Part shown: positions 48,228 to 56,489 of the stretch, one piece after another | How the letters are laid out: the number at the start of each line of letters is the position of its first letter | Position numbering within the stretch: position 1 is the stretch's first letter | Assembly (NCBI GenBank): GCA_028714535.1 | Contig: JAQTME010000002.1 | Location: forward strand, 34,891-98,890 | Direction of reading: 5' to 3' | DNA from: Candidatus Iainarchaeum sp. | Lineage (GTDB): Archaea > Micrarchaeota > Micrarchaeia > Anstonellales > Bilamarchaeaceae | DNA length: 64,000 nucleotides | Notes under the pieces: generated by a model | The model's input: the letters and a program-made list of their open reading frames with translations, nothing else | What the model was told of the DNA's origin: nothing | Databases searched by the model: none | Translations under genes and position numbers: made by a program

Positions 48228-49180
48228 CAGACATACGCAGACCCCGCAGGGGTTCTATGGCCCACAGGCCAAGGAAAAGGGCATACAGCCAGAACGCGCG
48301 CGTCTACTGGCAGGACCTGCCCGACAAGAGGGTTCTCGGTTTCGCAGGCTACAAGGTCGGCATGACGCACGTCGCCTACGTGGACGACACGGAGTCGCCG
48401 ACAAAGGGTCAGGAGATAGTCAGCCCGGCGACAATCATAGAGGTCCCGCCGATCATGGTCTACGGCGTCCGCTGCTACAGGGGAAACAACTCAGTGGGCG
48501 ACATACTCTCCACTGACAAGAAAGTCCTCGGGCTCGCGGGATTCGGCGAGAATCCGAGCGCGAAGCAGAAAGGCGAGCGCGCGAAAATCGACGACGCAAC
48601 GGTCGATGACGCGAGGCTGCTCGTGTTCGCCATGCCAGCCAAGACAAAGATGGGCAAGAAGCACATCGAGAAGATGGAGCTGGGCGTGGGCGGCAAGGAC
48701 GGCAAGGAGAAGCTGGAATTCTGCAAAAGTTTCATAGGCAAGGAACTGCGCATCTCCGAAGTCTTCAAGAACGGCGAGCACATCGACGTGGTCTCGGTCA
48801 GCATCGGCAAGGGCTGGCAGGGCGCGGTCAAGAGGTTCGGCATTTCCATACAACGAAGAAAAGCCACGGGCAAGAGGCGCCACGTAGGCACCCTGGGCCA
48901 ATGGCACCCGGCTTACGTTCTTTACACGGTCCCGCAGGCAGGCCAGACCGGCTACCACCAGAGGACCGAGATGAACAAGAGGATACTGAAGATGGGCCAG
49001 AAGCCCGAGGAGATAAACCCGTCCGCCGGTTTCGCCGGCTACGGGTTCGTGAGGAACGACTACGTCGTGCTCAAGGGCTCGGTGCCCGGGCCGGTAAAGC
49101 GGCTCGTGAAGCTGAGGCTGGCGGTCAGGTCAGCGCCGGGCGGCAAGGAGCCGCAGGTGTCATACATCGCCACAAGATAG
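48224..49180 (+). CDS. rpl3: 50S ribosomal protein L3
   Basis: 318 aa uL3, first gene of the superoperon. MTDIRRPRRGSMAHRPRKRA leads into the barrel VLGFAGYKVGMTHVAYVDD and the conserved long loop HVGTLGQWHPAYVLYTVPQAGQTGYHQRTEMNKRI. Preceded by GGTGCAAC and a structured leader of roughly 96 bases. It sits near the peptidyl-transferase centre. Confidence 0.97.
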   Translation: MTDIRRPRRGSMAHRPRKRAYSQNARVYWQDLPDKRVLGFAGYKVGMTHVAYVDDTESPTKGQEIVSPATIIEVPPIMVYGVRCYRGNNSVGDILSTDKKVLGLAGFGENPSAKQKGERAKIDDATVDDARLLVFAMPAKTKMGKKHIEKMELGVGGKDGKEKLEFCKSFIGKELRISEVFKNGEHIDVVSVSIGKGWQGAVKRFGISIQRRKATGKRRHVGTLGQWHPAYVLYTVPQAGQTGYHQRTEMNKRILKMGQKPEEINPSAGFAGYGFVRNDYVVLKGSVPGPVKRLVKLRLAVRSAPGGKEPQVSYIATR

Positions 49181-49188
49181 GTGTTCAT

Positions 49189-49938
49189 ATGAAAGCAAGC
49201 GTATACTCGATTGAAGGGAAGGTGCTCAGGCAGATAGACCTGCCGGCTGTTTTCCAGACGCCGCACCGCGAAGACCTGGTCAAGCGCGCTGTCCTCAGCG
49301 AGGAAAGCATGCTCTACCAGCCGAAGGGCAACTACAGGTGGGCAGGCCTCAACACCAGCGCGCGCTACCGCGGGCGCAAGGAGGACTTCGGCGCAGTCAA
49401 GAACAAGGGCATCCCGCACCTGCCGCACGAGGTCCTGCCGAAAGGCGGCCTGGGCAAGGTGAAGCGCGTGCCCCACGCCGTAAAAGGCCGCAGGGCGCAC
49501 CCGCCGAAGCCGGAGAAGATAATCGTCGAGTTCATCAACAGGAAGGAGCACAGCCTCGCGCTGGCGAGCGCGCTCTCCATGAGCGCCGACCGCAAGACGG
49601 TCTGCGACAGGCTCCACGTGGAAGTGGGCGTGTCGCTCCCCATCGTGATGGACGCCGCATTCGAGAAGCTCGCCAAGACCAAGGACGTGGTCAAGGTCCT
49701 CGAGGCATTGAACCTCATGAAGTTCATAGAGCGGGCGAAGCGCAACGGGACGAAATCACCGCTCATAGTGGTCGCAGGCGGAAGCATAACAAAGGCCGCG
49801 GCGAACCTCGCGGGCGTGGACGTGGTCACCGTGAAGGCCCTGTCCGTAAAAGATCTGGCTCCGGGCACGCACGCAGGCCGGCTGACCCTCTACACCGAGG
49901 GCGCGCTGCCAGAGATTGAAAAGAGGTTTTCGGCATGA
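49189..49938 (+). CDS. rpl4: 50S ribosomal protein L4
   Basis: 249 aa uL4 from ATG 49189 (GGTGTTC upstream; the ORF-track start at 48901 is inside rpl3). Conserved tip loop NYRWAGLNTSARYRGRKEDFGAVKNKGIPHLPHEV and GGSITKAAANLAGVDVVTVKALSVKDLAPGTHAGRLTLYTEGAL. In bacteria L4 also regulates its operon, so the upstream leader motif could be an L4 or other r-protein target. It stops 4 bases into rpl23. Confidence 0.96.
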   Translation: MKASVYSIEGKVLRQIDLPAVFQTPHREDLVKRAVLSEESMLYQPKGNYRWAGLNTSARYRGRKEDFGAVKNKGIPHLPHEVLPKGGLGKVKRVPHAVKGRRAHPPKPEKIIVEFINRKEHSLALASALSMSADRKTVCDRLHVEVGVSLPIVMDAAFEKLAKTKDVVKVLEALNLMKFIERAKRNGTKSPLIVVAGGSITKAAANLAGVDVVTVKALSVKDLAPGTHAGRLTLYTEGALPEIEKRFSA

Positions 49939-50186
49939 TACTGATATCTCCGGTCAAGACGGAAAAGGCCATAGGGAAGATAGAGTACGAGAACACGCTC
50001 ACGTTCGTCGTGCAGAACTCAGCCACGAAAAAGGCCGTAAAGGACGAGGTCGAAAAACTGTTCGCTGTGAAGGTGGCCGGAGTGCGCACGTTCATAACGT
50101 CCATGGGCAAGAAGCATGCGTTCGTGAAGCTGGAAAAAGCCTTCAAGGCGGACGACGTGGCGATTAAGCTGAAGATGATTGCATAG
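49935..50186 (+). CDS. rpl23: 50S ribosomal protein L23
   Basis: 83 aa uL23 (LISPVKTEKAIGKIEYENTLTFVV, GVRTFITSMGKKHAFVKLEKAF). Overlaps the L4 stop by 4 bases. It sits at the exit-tunnel rim and contacts SRP. Confidence 0.96.
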   Translation: MILISPVKTEKAIGKIEYENTLTFVVQNSATKKAVKDEVEKLFAVKVAGVRTFITSMGKKHAFVKLEKAFKADDVAIKLKMIA

Positions 50187-50196
50187 AGGTATACTT

Positions 50197-50949
50197 ATGG
50201 GTAAGAGACTAAAACAGCAAAAAAGAGGGCGCGGCTCGCCGAGGTACCGGGCGCCGCACAAGCGGTTCAAGACGGACCTGGCCTACCGGTCGTACGACGA
50301 CGTGGAGAAGACAGGCGTGCTCACAGGCAAGGTCGTCGGGCTCGTGGACGACCCGGCAAGGACCGCGCTGCTCATGAAAGTCGTATACGAGAACAACGAG
50401 AGCGGCTTCCTGCTCGCACCCGAAGGCATCGCAGTGGGCGACACGATCGAGGTCGGCTCGCAGGGGCGATTGACGCTCGGAAGCGTGCTCCCGCTCTACC
50501 GCATGCCGGATGGCGCTTACATATTCAACATAGAAAGGAACGCAGGGGACGGAGGCAAGATGGTGAAGGCCCCGGGCTCCTACGCCATCATAGTCGCCAA
50601 GGAGGGCAAGATAGTATATCTCAAGCTGCCCAGCAAGGCGACTGTCGTATTGTCAAACGAATGCAGGGCGCAATTGGGCGTTGTCGCAGGCGGCGGCAGG
50701 CTCGAGAAGCCGATGCTCAAGGCAGGCAACCAATACCACAAGATGAAGGCGAGGAACAGGCTGTGGCCAGTCCCGAGGGGGGTGCACCAGTCGGCCTACA
50801 ACCACCCGCACGGAGGCAAGCAGCACCACGTCGGAAAGCCGACCACGGTCGCACGCAGCACTCCGCCAGGAGGCAAGGTGGGGCACATCGCCGCGAGGCA
50901 GACGGGCCGCCGCAAAGGCAAGAAGGCATTCGAAGCAGAGGCTGAGTGA
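50197..50949 (+). CDS. rpl2: 50S ribosomal protein L2
   Basis: 250 aa uL2 from ATG 50197 (AGAGGTATACTT upstream); the ORF-track start at 50179 is extended. Characteristic MGKRLKQQKRGRGSPRYR, KVVYENNESGFLLAPEGIAVGDTIEVG, and the C-terminal RGVHQSAYNHPHGGKQHHVGKPTTVARSTPPGGKVGHIAARQTGRR with the His needed for peptidyl transfer. Confidence 0.97.
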   Translation: MGKRLKQQKRGRGSPRYRAPHKRFKTDLAYRSYDDVEKTGVLTGKVVGLVDDPARTALLMKVVYENNESGFLLAPEGIAVGDTIEVGSQGRLTLGSVLPLYRMPDGAYIFNIERNAGDGGKMVKAPGSYAIIVAKEGKIVYLKLPSKATVVLSNECRAQLGVVAGGGRLEKPMLKAGNQYHKMKARNRLWPVPRGVHQSAYNHPHGGKQHHVGKPTTVARSTPPGGKVGHIAARQTGRRKGKKAFEAEAE

Positions 50950-50951
50950 TT

Positions 50952-51347
50952 ATGAAAAAGGACACATGGAAAGGCATTGATGACGCGGGCATACTCGCGC
51001 TGCCCATGGACGACTTCCTGAAGAAGACCACGTCCAGGAACAGGCGCACCATGCTGAGGCTGAAGTTCAACCCGAGGCTGAAGCAGTTCATCGAAGAGGT
51101 CCGCAAGATCAGGAAGGCGAACCCCAAGAAGCTCATCAAGACGCACCTGCGCGAGGCCGTGATACTGCCCGAATGGGTCGGCCTCACGTTCGGCGTCCAC
51201 AACGGCAAGGAGTTCAAGCGCGTTGAGATAACGCTTACAAAGGTGGGCAGAAGGCTCGGCGACTTCTCGCACAGCACAGGAAGGGTGTTGCATTCCGGCC
51301 CTGGTGTCGGTGCTACGAGGGGTTCCAAGTTCGTGCCGCTGAAGTGA
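50952..51347 (+). CDS. rps19: 30S ribosomal protein S19
   Basis: 131 aa uS19 from ATG 50952 (GAGTGATT in front). [30 protein letters not shown] and the end [22 protein letters not shown] are family hallmarks. Archaeal S19 with an N-terminal extension. Confidence 0.96.
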   Translation: [131 protein letters not shown]

Positions 51348-51352
51348 TGGCT

Positions 51353-52030
51353 ATGAAAGGATACTCATCCAGTACGGAAAAATGCGCCGCCGCGCGGGCC
51401 GAGGGGGTCAACGCCTCCTGGAAGGACCTCGCGGAAGTGTGCGCCAGGATACGCGGCATGAGCGCCGACAAGGCTGTCGTGTTCCTCGGGAAGGCGTCGA
51501 TTAAGCCGACCGAGGGCGGCATCCCGGTGCTTTTCAAGAGGCACTGCAAGAAGCTCGGCCACAGGCGCGAGCTCGGGGGCCGCAAGGGCAGGTACCCCTG
51601 GAAGTCGGCCGCGATAGTGCTGAAGGTGCTGCAGAGCGCCATGGCGAACGGCCGCACACAGGGCATGGGCGACGAATATACCGTGCAGGCGGCATGCGCC
51701 AACAAGAACATGTCGTTCCCGAGGCTCGCGTCCAAGGGGCGCTGGGCGCGGTCCAACCTGGAGACGTCGCGCATAGAGATAATACTCAAGGGCTCCGAAA
51801 TCCCGAAGGGCGTTACTGTGAAACCGGCGAAGCCCGAGGCGAAGAAGGAAACGAAAAAGCCCGAGGCGCCGGTGATAGGCAAGCCCCCCGAAGCGAAGCC
51901 GCCCGCCACGGTCCTCAGGGACCAGGCGACGCAGCACGAGCACAAGCACGAGGCCGAGAAGGAGTTCGAGCAGGAGAAGAAGCATGAGGAAGCCGAGCCC
52001 CACCACCACGGGGAGTACAAGAAAAGGTGA
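51353..52030 (+). CDS. rpl22: 50S ribosomal protein L22 with long acidic/His-rich tail
   Basis: 225 aa from ATG 51353 (GTGATG ahead; ATG 51347 in frame). The L22 core (about 1-150; SWKDLAEVCARIRGMSADKAVVFLGKASIK, GHRRELGGRKGRYPWKSAAIVLKVLQSA) is followed by about 70 residues of Lys/Glu/Pro and then QHEHKHEAEKEFEQEKKHEEAEPHHHGEYKKR. Archaeal L22 is usually about 150-160 aa, so the tail is extra. L24 has a comparable tail. Confidence 0.93.
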   Translation: MKGYSSSTEKCAAARAEGVNASWKDLAEVCARIRGMSADKAVVFLGKASIKPTEGGIPVLFKRHCKKLGHRRELGGRKGRYPWKSAAIVLKVLQSAMANGRTQGMGDEYTVQAACANKNMSFPRLASKGRWARSNLETSRIEIILKGSEIPKGVTVKPAKPEAKKETKKPEAPVIGKPPEAKPPATVLRDQATQHEHKHEAEKEFEQEKKHEEAEPHHHGEYKKR

Positions 52031-52036
52031 TTATGG

Positions 52037-52759
52037 ATGCTTTACCAGGAGAAACTCATCGAGGAGCAGATAAGCAAGTACCAGGTCATGAAGTTCCTTG
52101 AGCTGAAGCTGGACCGCGCTGGCCTGGCGAGCGTCGACATACAGCGCACGCCGCTTGTGACGCGCATCACCCTCGAGGTGACGAACCCGGCGAGGATAAT
52201 CGGCAAGAAGGGCAAGCTCATCAACGAATTGACAGAGGTCATAAAGAAGGAGTTCAAGATAGAGAACCCGCAGATCAGCGTCATCGAGGTCCGCAACCCG
52301 TCCCTCGAGCCGCGCATGGTCGCCAAAAAGGCGTCCAAGTACATCGAGCAGGGCAAGAAGGTGCGCGCCGTCCTGCACTTCGTGCTCCGCGAGGTCATGC
52401 GCGCGGGCGCATTGGGCGCCGAAATCAAGGCATCAGGAAAGATAGGCGCAAAGGGCGCGAAGGCGAAACGCCTGCGCGTCATGGCTGGGTACATTCCAAC
52501 TGCCGGCGAGCCGGCAAGGCTCGTGCGCGTGGCGCACCTGAACGCGAACACCAAATCAGGTGTCATCGGCGTGCTCGTCCGCATCGTGCCGCCGGGCACG
52601 GTGTTCCCGGACAAGGAGAACATACAGGTCGTGCTCCCGAAGGTCATAGAGGCGGCCAGCGAGGTCACCGAAGGGCGCGAGCCCAGGCGGCCGCCGACCG
52701 CAGAGGAGAAGGAAGCCGCGGAGAAGGCGAGGAACGCCCCGCCAAGGAGAAGGCACTGA
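52037..52759 (+). CDS. rps3: 30S ribosomal protein S3
   Basis: 240 aa uS3. The KH domain (TLEVTNPARIIGKKGKLINELTEVIKKEF) is followed by the C-terminal domain (RVMAGYIPTAGEPARLVRVAHLNANTKSGVIGVLVRIVPPGTVFPD). It ends with a basic tail. ATG 52037 is 5 bases past GGTGATT; another ATG at 52033 is out of frame. Forms the mRNA entry tunnel. Confidence 0.95.
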   Translation: MLYQEKLIEEQISKYQVMKFLELKLDRAGLASVDIQRTPLVTRITLEVTNPARIIGKKGKLINELTEVIKKEFKIENPQISVIEVRNPSLEPRMVAKKASKYIEQGKKVRAVLHFVLREVMRAGALGAEIKASGKIGAKGAKAKRLRVMAGYIPTAGEPARLVRVAHLNANTKSGVIGVLVRIVPPGTVFPDKENIQVVLPKVIEAASEVTEGREPRRPPTAEEKEAAEKARNAPPRRRH

Positions 52760-52768
52760 GGGATGACG

Positions 52769-53047
52769 ATGGCAATCATACGGAAAAGCGAGTTGAAGAA
52801 GATGAGCGCCCAGGAGCGCGCCGGCAAGATAGCAGAGCTGGAGAAGGCGATGCTCGAGCTCCGCGGCGAGGGCAAGAAGGAGAAGACCAAGCCGTTGCGC
52901 AAGGCGATAGCCAAGCTGCTCACCATGGGGGGCATCGAGGCTGCGAAGGCGCATGCGCACAAGGCCCCGGCGAACGCGGCGGCGAAAAACCCCGCCCCCG
53001 AAGCCCGGAGGCCATCTGTGGCAGCATCTGTTGAAAAGCGGAAATAA
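52769..53047 (+). CDS. rpl29: 50S ribosomal protein L29 with Ala/Lys tail
   Basis: 92 aa from ATG 52769 (GGATGA upstream; ATG 52763 also in frame). The L29 helices MAIIRKSELKKMSAQERAGKIAELEKAMLELRGEGKKEKTKPLRKAIAKLLT are followed by an Ala/His/Lys-rich tail. Last gene of the L3 unit before the aIF1 promoter. Confidence 0.93.
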   Translation: MAIIRKSELKKMSAQERAGKIAELEKAMLELRGEGKKEKTKPLRKAIAKLLTMGGIEAAKAHAHKAPANAAAKNPAPEARRPSVAASVEKRK

Positions 53048-53053
53048 GCGAAC

Positions 53054-53063
53054 CTTTATATAG
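53054..53063 (+). promoter_or_regulatory. TATA box before the aIF1 gene
   Basis: CTTTATATAG is centred about 27 bases before about 53085 and 37-42 bases before the TTG start, suggesting an additional internal promoter inside the superoperon. Confidence 0.5.
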
Positions 53064-53095
53064 TTCATACGCCGTAATATGTGCAGGTGAATGTA

Positions 53096-53398
53096 TTGGA
53101 TAAATGCCAGAAATGCGGTATGCTCAAGGATTTGTGCGTTTGTGAAATCCTTGACAAACAGGGAGTAGCGAAAATAAAAGTATATACGACTTCCAAGAAG
53201 TTCAAGAAGATCGTCACGATAGTCGAGGGCATAGACAAGGCCCAGCTGGACCAGACGACCAAGGAACTTAAGCACAAGCTCGCCTGCGGCGGCAGCGCCA
53301 AGGACGGGCAGATAATCCTGCAGGGGAACCACAAGACGAAGGTGTCCGCTGCGCTCAAGCACCTCGGCTACCTCGAAGAGAGCATAGAAGTCAGGTAA
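53096..53398 (+). CDS. translation initiation factor aIF1 (SUI1)
   Basis: 100 aa from TTG 53096, chosen because GGTGA (53087-53091) is 4 bases upstream; a TATA box lies at 53054-53063. SUI1 core: KIKVYTTSKKFKKIVTIVEGID, LKHKLACGGSAKDGQIILQGNHKTKVSAALKHLGY. A CxxC...CVC zinc-like knuckle (DKCQKCGMLKDLCVCE) at the N-terminus. It monitors start-codon selection. Same location in many archaeal superoperons. Confidence 0.95.
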   Translation: MDKCQKCGMLKDLCVCEILDKQGVAKIKVYTTSKKFKKIVTIVEGIDKAQLDQTTKELKHKLACGGSAKDGQIILQGNHKTKVSAALKHLGYLEESIEVR

Positions 53399-53403
53399 GC
53401 CTG

Positions 53404-53670
53404 ATGATAGACAGGAAGAACCTCCTTTTCTCCACTTTCATAGGGCTAGATGTCGAAATATCCAATTCCAGCCAGCGGAAGCTCGTCGGCCTCAAGGGAA
53501 AGGTCGTAGACGAGACCAAGAACCTCCTTATAATAGAGGCGCACGGCAAGGATGTCCGCGTCCCCAAAGTCTCCGCCACGTTCCGCTTCACCCTCGATGA
53601 CGGGGATAAATTGGACGTGGACGGCTCTAAAATCACGTTCCGGCCGCACGAGCGCGCGAAAAAAGTCTGA
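53404..53670 (+). CDS. rnp1: ribonuclease P protein Rpp29
   Basis: 88 aa. LLFSTFIGLDVEISNSSQRKLVGLKGKVVDETKNLLIIEAHGKDVRVPKVSATFRFTL is the Sm-like p29 fold that binds the RNase P RNA specificity domain. The start is 5 bases after the aIF1 stop. RNase P is needed for the 5' processing of the tRNA genes here. Confidence 0.93.
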   Translation: MIDRKNLLFSTFIGLDVEISNSSQRKLVGLKGKVVDETKNLLIIEAHGKDVRVPKVSATFRFTLDDGDKLDVDGSKITFRPHERAKKV

Positions 53671-53698
53671 GGATTTCCCGCACGTTCTCGCCTGATTA

Positions 53699-53707
53699 TT
53701 TATAAAT
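53699..53707 (+). promoter_or_regulatory. TATA box of the S17-SecY unit
   Basis: TTTATAAAT is centred about 26 bases before about 53729, giving a leader of about 155 bases before the S17 start. Marks a second transcription unit. Confidence 0.55.
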
Positions 53708-53743
53708 CTTTGTATCTAAATTAGGTCTACCCGTATTATATTA

Positions 53744-53870
53744 CACTCAATCGGCCGCTCATTACGGCCGGCGGCGCGCGAACACCTCTTTCCAGCGGAA
53801 AGGGATTCGTGCGCTTTGTAATGTGGGTTTCGTTCGTTCTACGAGCGAGAATCCGATATGCATCGGCAGA
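53744..53870 (+). promoter_or_regulatory. multi-hairpin RNA leader before S17
   Basis: Four stems drawn by eye: CGGCCG-CTCATTA-CGGCCG (about 53751-53769); GCGCGCGAA (53774-53782) with TTCGTGCGC (53806-53814) enclosing CTTTCC-AGC-GGAAAG (53788-53802); TCGTTCGT-TCT-ACGAGCGA (about 53829-53847); and CCGAT-ATGC-ATCGG. The second stem carries GAACACCTC (53780-53788) and GGGATTCGT (53802-53810), both shared with the L3 leader. Confidence 0.7.
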
Positions 53871-53883
53871 GATGGTGATACTG

Positions 53884-54189
53884 ATGGCAGACAAATGTGA
53901 CGACAAGAAATGCTTCAGGCACGGAGGCCTGAAACTGAGGGGGGAGACCGTCTCAGGGAAAGTGGTCAGCGCCAAGTCGAGGCACACCGTTATCGTCGAG
54001 AGGGCCACGACCAAGTTCATCTCCAAGTACCAGAAATGGGCCAAGGGGCGCTCGCACATCGCTGCGCACAACCCCGCGTGCATAGCGGCCAAGGTCGGCG
54101 ACATGGTGGAGCTGGCCGAGACGAGGAAGCTGAGCAAGACCAAGGCATGGACCGTGACCAGCGTCATGGGAAAGGGTGAACAGGCATGA
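53884..54189 (+). CDS. rps17: 30S ribosomal protein S17
   Basis: 101 aa uS17 from ATG 53884 (GGTGATACTG precedes; the ORF-track start at 53809 would lie in the structured leader). RGETVSGKVVSAKSRHTVIVERATTKFISKYQKWAKGRSHIAAHNPACIAAKVGDMVELAETRKLSKTKAWTV is the family core. First gene of the second transcription unit. Confidence 0.95.
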   Translation: MADKCDDKKCFRHGGLKLRGETVSGKVVSAKSRHTVIVERATTKFISKYQKWAKGRSHIAAHNPACIAAKVGDMVELAETRKLSKTKAWTVTSVMGKGEQA

Positions 54190-54584
54190 AAGGGCTCACA
54201 AGCAACATAGTGAAGACGCTTACGACCGGGTCGATGATCCCGTGCAGCGACAACAGCGGCGCCAAGATGGTCTATGTCATCGGCGCACTGCGCTACAAGG
54301 GGACGAGGGCGAAATATCCCAAGGTGGGAATCGGCGACATCGTCATAGCATCGGTCAAGAAGGGCAAGCCGGACATGATAAAGAAGCTCGTGAAGGCGCT
54401 CATAGTCAGGCAGAAGAAGGAATTCCGCAGGGCGAACGGGGTAAGGGTTTTCTTCGAGGACAACGCAGCGGTGCTTGTCTCGGACGACTTCCTCCCGGTG
54501 GGCACCGAAATCAAGGGCGTCGTGGCCAGGGAGATAGCAGAGCGCTTCCCCAAGGTCGCGGCGATCTCAGCGGGGGTCGTCTAG
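54186..54584 (+). CDS. rpl14: 50S ribosomal protein L14
   Basis: 132 aa uL14 (IPCSDNSGAKMVYVIGALRYKGTRAKYPKVGIGDIVIASVKKGKP...VALIVRQKKEFRRANGVRVFFEDNAAVLV). Overlaps the S17 stop by 4 bases. Confidence 0.96.
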   Translation: MKGLTSNIVKTLTTGSMIPCSDNSGAKMVYVIGALRYKGTRAKYPKVGIGDIVIASVKKGKPDMIKKLVKALIVRQKKEFRRANGVRVFFEDNAAVLVSDDFLPVGTEIKGVVAREIAERFPKVAAISAGVV

Positions 54585-55088
54585 ATGAAATCCGACACTG
54601 AGAGGAAGAAATACTACACGGAAAAGCTCCACAAGAAGAGGAGCAGGCTGCACGTGCACCTCTCCAAGGACCTGCGCGGCAAGCTCAAGACCAAGAAGCG
54701 CGCGGTCCTGGTCCACAGGGACGACCGCGTGAAGGTCATGCGCGGCCCGGGCACAGGCAAGGAGGCGCGCGTGCTGCGCGTGAGCACGCTCCAGCGCAAG
54801 GTGTTCGTGGAAGGCGTCGTGTCGAAGAACCGCAAGGGCAAGGAGAACGCGCTCGCGCTCGAGCCGTCCAACCTCCTCCTCATAGCGCTCGAGCCGACAG
54901 AGGAGAGGAAGCAGATATTCAAGGAAGAGGCGTTCAAGAAGCACGAGAAGCCGGCCGAGGCGAAAAAGGAGCCCGCGGCCGAGCACAAGCATGACGTTCA
55001 TGAGGGCGCCGTGCACACGCACGAGCACAAGCCCGTGGCCGAATCGAAGCCGCCTGCGCACACCGCAGTGAAGCCGTCTACCAGGTGA
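54585..55088 (+). CDS. rpl24: 50S ribosomal protein L24 with His-rich tail
   Basis: 167 aa. Core up to about 115 (RLHVHLSKDLRGKLKTKKRAVLVHRDDRVKVMRGPGTGKEARVLRVSTLQRKVFVEGV). It is followed by an extension with EKPAEAKKEPAAEHKHDVHEGAVHTHEHKPVAESKPPAHTAVKPSTR. The KOW-type loop is intact. The His-rich tail is unusual and resembles the tail of L22. Confidence 0.94.
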   Translation: MKSDTERKKYYTEKLHKKRSRLHVHLSKDLRGKLKTKKRAVLVHRDDRVKVMRGPGTGKEARVLRVSTLQRKVFVEGVVSKNRKGKENALALEPSNLLLIALEPTEERKQIFKEEAFKKHEKPAEAKKEPAAEHKHDVHEGAVHTHEHKPVAESKPPAHTAVKPSTR

Positions 55089-55095
55089 TATTCTT

Positions 55096-55815
55096 ATGGC
55101 AAAACTCGGAGGAACAAAGCATCTGAAAAGGATCGCGGCGCCGAAATCGGTGCCGGTCACTGACAGGAAGGCCAGGACGTGGATGATAAAGACCGCGCCG
55201 GGCCCGCACCCCAAGAAGCACGCCATCTGCCTCGCAGTGCTGCTGCGCGACATCATCGGCGTCGTGAAGGACGCGAGGGAGGCCGGAAGGGCGCTCTCCC
55301 GCAGGCTGGTCATGGTGGACGGGAAGCCGCGCACTGACGCGAAGTTCCCGGTCGGCCTGATGGACGTGGTGTCCTTCGCAGGCAAGAGCTACCGCATGGT
55401 CGTGGACTGGAAGGGCAGGCTCGTGCCAGTGGAAATCAAGGGCGAGCGCGCCTCGTCGAAAATACTCAAGGTCGTGGGCAAGCGCACCGTCCAGGGCGGC
55501 AAGATAAGCATCAGCTTCCATGACGGCAGGAACATGCTCGCGGACAACAACGTCAAGGTGGGCGACAGCATAGTCGTCTCCCTGCCCAAGGTCTCCATGG
55601 TGAAGCACCTGAAGTCGGAGAAGGGCGCGCGCTGCCTCGTATCCGAGGGAAAGCACGCTGGAAAGATAGTCAAGCTCAAGGAGATAATCCAGAGGAAGGG
55701 GAGCAAGCCGTCCGAAGCGCTGGTTGAAAGCGAAGGCGGCGAGTTCATCACGGTCGCCAAATACCTGGTGGTCGTCGACGAAGGCTTCCATGCTAAAGGA
55801 GGGAAAAGCCCATGA
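55096..55815 (+). CDS. rps4e: 30S ribosomal protein S4e
   Basis: 239 aa eS4: N-terminal KHLKRIAAPKSVPVTDRKARTWMIKTAPGPHPKKHAICLAVLLRDIIGVVKDAREAGRAL (S4-type RNA-binding), then the KOW-like C-terminus. ATG 55096 follows GGTGATATTCTT. Confidence 0.96.
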   Translation: MAKLGGTKHLKRIAAPKSVPVTDRKARTWMIKTAPGPHPKKHAICLAVLLRDIIGVVKDAREAGRALSRRLVMVDGKPRTDAKFPVGLMDVVSFAGKSYRMVVDWKGRLVPVEIKGERASSKILKVVGKRTVQGGKISISFHDGRNMLADNNVKVGDSIVVSLPKVSMVKHLKSEKGARCLVSEGKHAGKIVKLKEIIQRKGSKPSEALVESEGGEFITVAKYLVVVDEGFHAKGGKSP

Positions 55816-56321
55816 GCAGCATGCGCGATATACTCATAGAGAAGGTAACGGTCAACATCGGGGTCGGCGCGCCGGGCGAGAGGCTCGACCACGCCAAGGG
55901 CCTGCTGAGCAGGCTCGCGGGCAACCGCAAGCCGGTCGAGACCGTGGCCAAGAGGAGGGAGCCCGTCTTCAAGCTGAGGAAAGGCATGGCGATAGGCACC
56001 AAAGTGACGCTGCGCGGCGGCGATGCGAAGTCCTTCCTGGAGAAGGCGTTCGCTGCCAGGCGCAAGATGATCAAGGAGTCCAATTTCGACAAGCAGGGCA
56101 ATTTCGCCTTCGGCGTGCCGGAATACATAGACTTCCCAGGCGCCAAATACGACCCGGCCATAGGCATGTTCGGGTTTGACGTCTGCGTCTCCCTGGTGCG
56201 GCCGGGCAGGCGCGTCTCGCTGAGGCGCCTGAGGCCTGCCACGATAGGGAAGGGCCACAGGATAAGCAGGGAAGAGGCCATGGAGTTCGTGAAGAGCTCC
56301 TTCGGCGTAAAAATCGAGTGA
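55812..56321 (+). CDS. rpl5: 50S ribosomal protein L5
   Basis: 169 aa uL5 ([121 protein letters not shown]). Binds 5S rRNA. Overlaps S4e stop by 4 bases. Confidence 0.96.
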   Translation: MSSMRDILIEKVTVNIGVGAPGERLDHAKGLLSRLAGNRKPVETVAKRREPVFKLRKGMAIGTKVTLRGGDAKSFLEKAFAARRKMIKESNFDKQGNFAFGVPEYIDFPGAKYDPAIGMFGFDVCVSLVRPGRRVSLRRLRPATIGKGHRISREEAMEFVKSSFGVKIE

Positions 56322-56326
56322 TGCTT

Positions 56327-56488
56327 ATGAAGATGTCTTTGGAAGAAAGATACAAGGGGAAAGGCAAACGCTTGTGCCGCAACTGCGGCAACTCCCGCGG
56401 CCTGATACGAAAGTACAAGCTTTTCGTATGCAGGCGCTGCTTCAGGGAGATGGCCGAGAGCATCGGTTTCCGCAAATACGGAGGTTGA
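56327..56488 (+). CDS. rps14: 30S ribosomal protein S14, zinc-binding
   Basis: 53 aa, missing from the ORF track. [53 protein letters not shown] has two CxxC pairs (CRNC, CRRC), the zinc form. ATG 56327, 5 bases after GTGATGCTT (ATG 56321 and 56333 also in frame). Confidence 0.95.
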   Translation: MKMSLEERYKGKGKRLCRNCGNSRGLIRKYKLFVCRRCFREMAESIGFRKYGG

Positions 56489-56489
56489 T

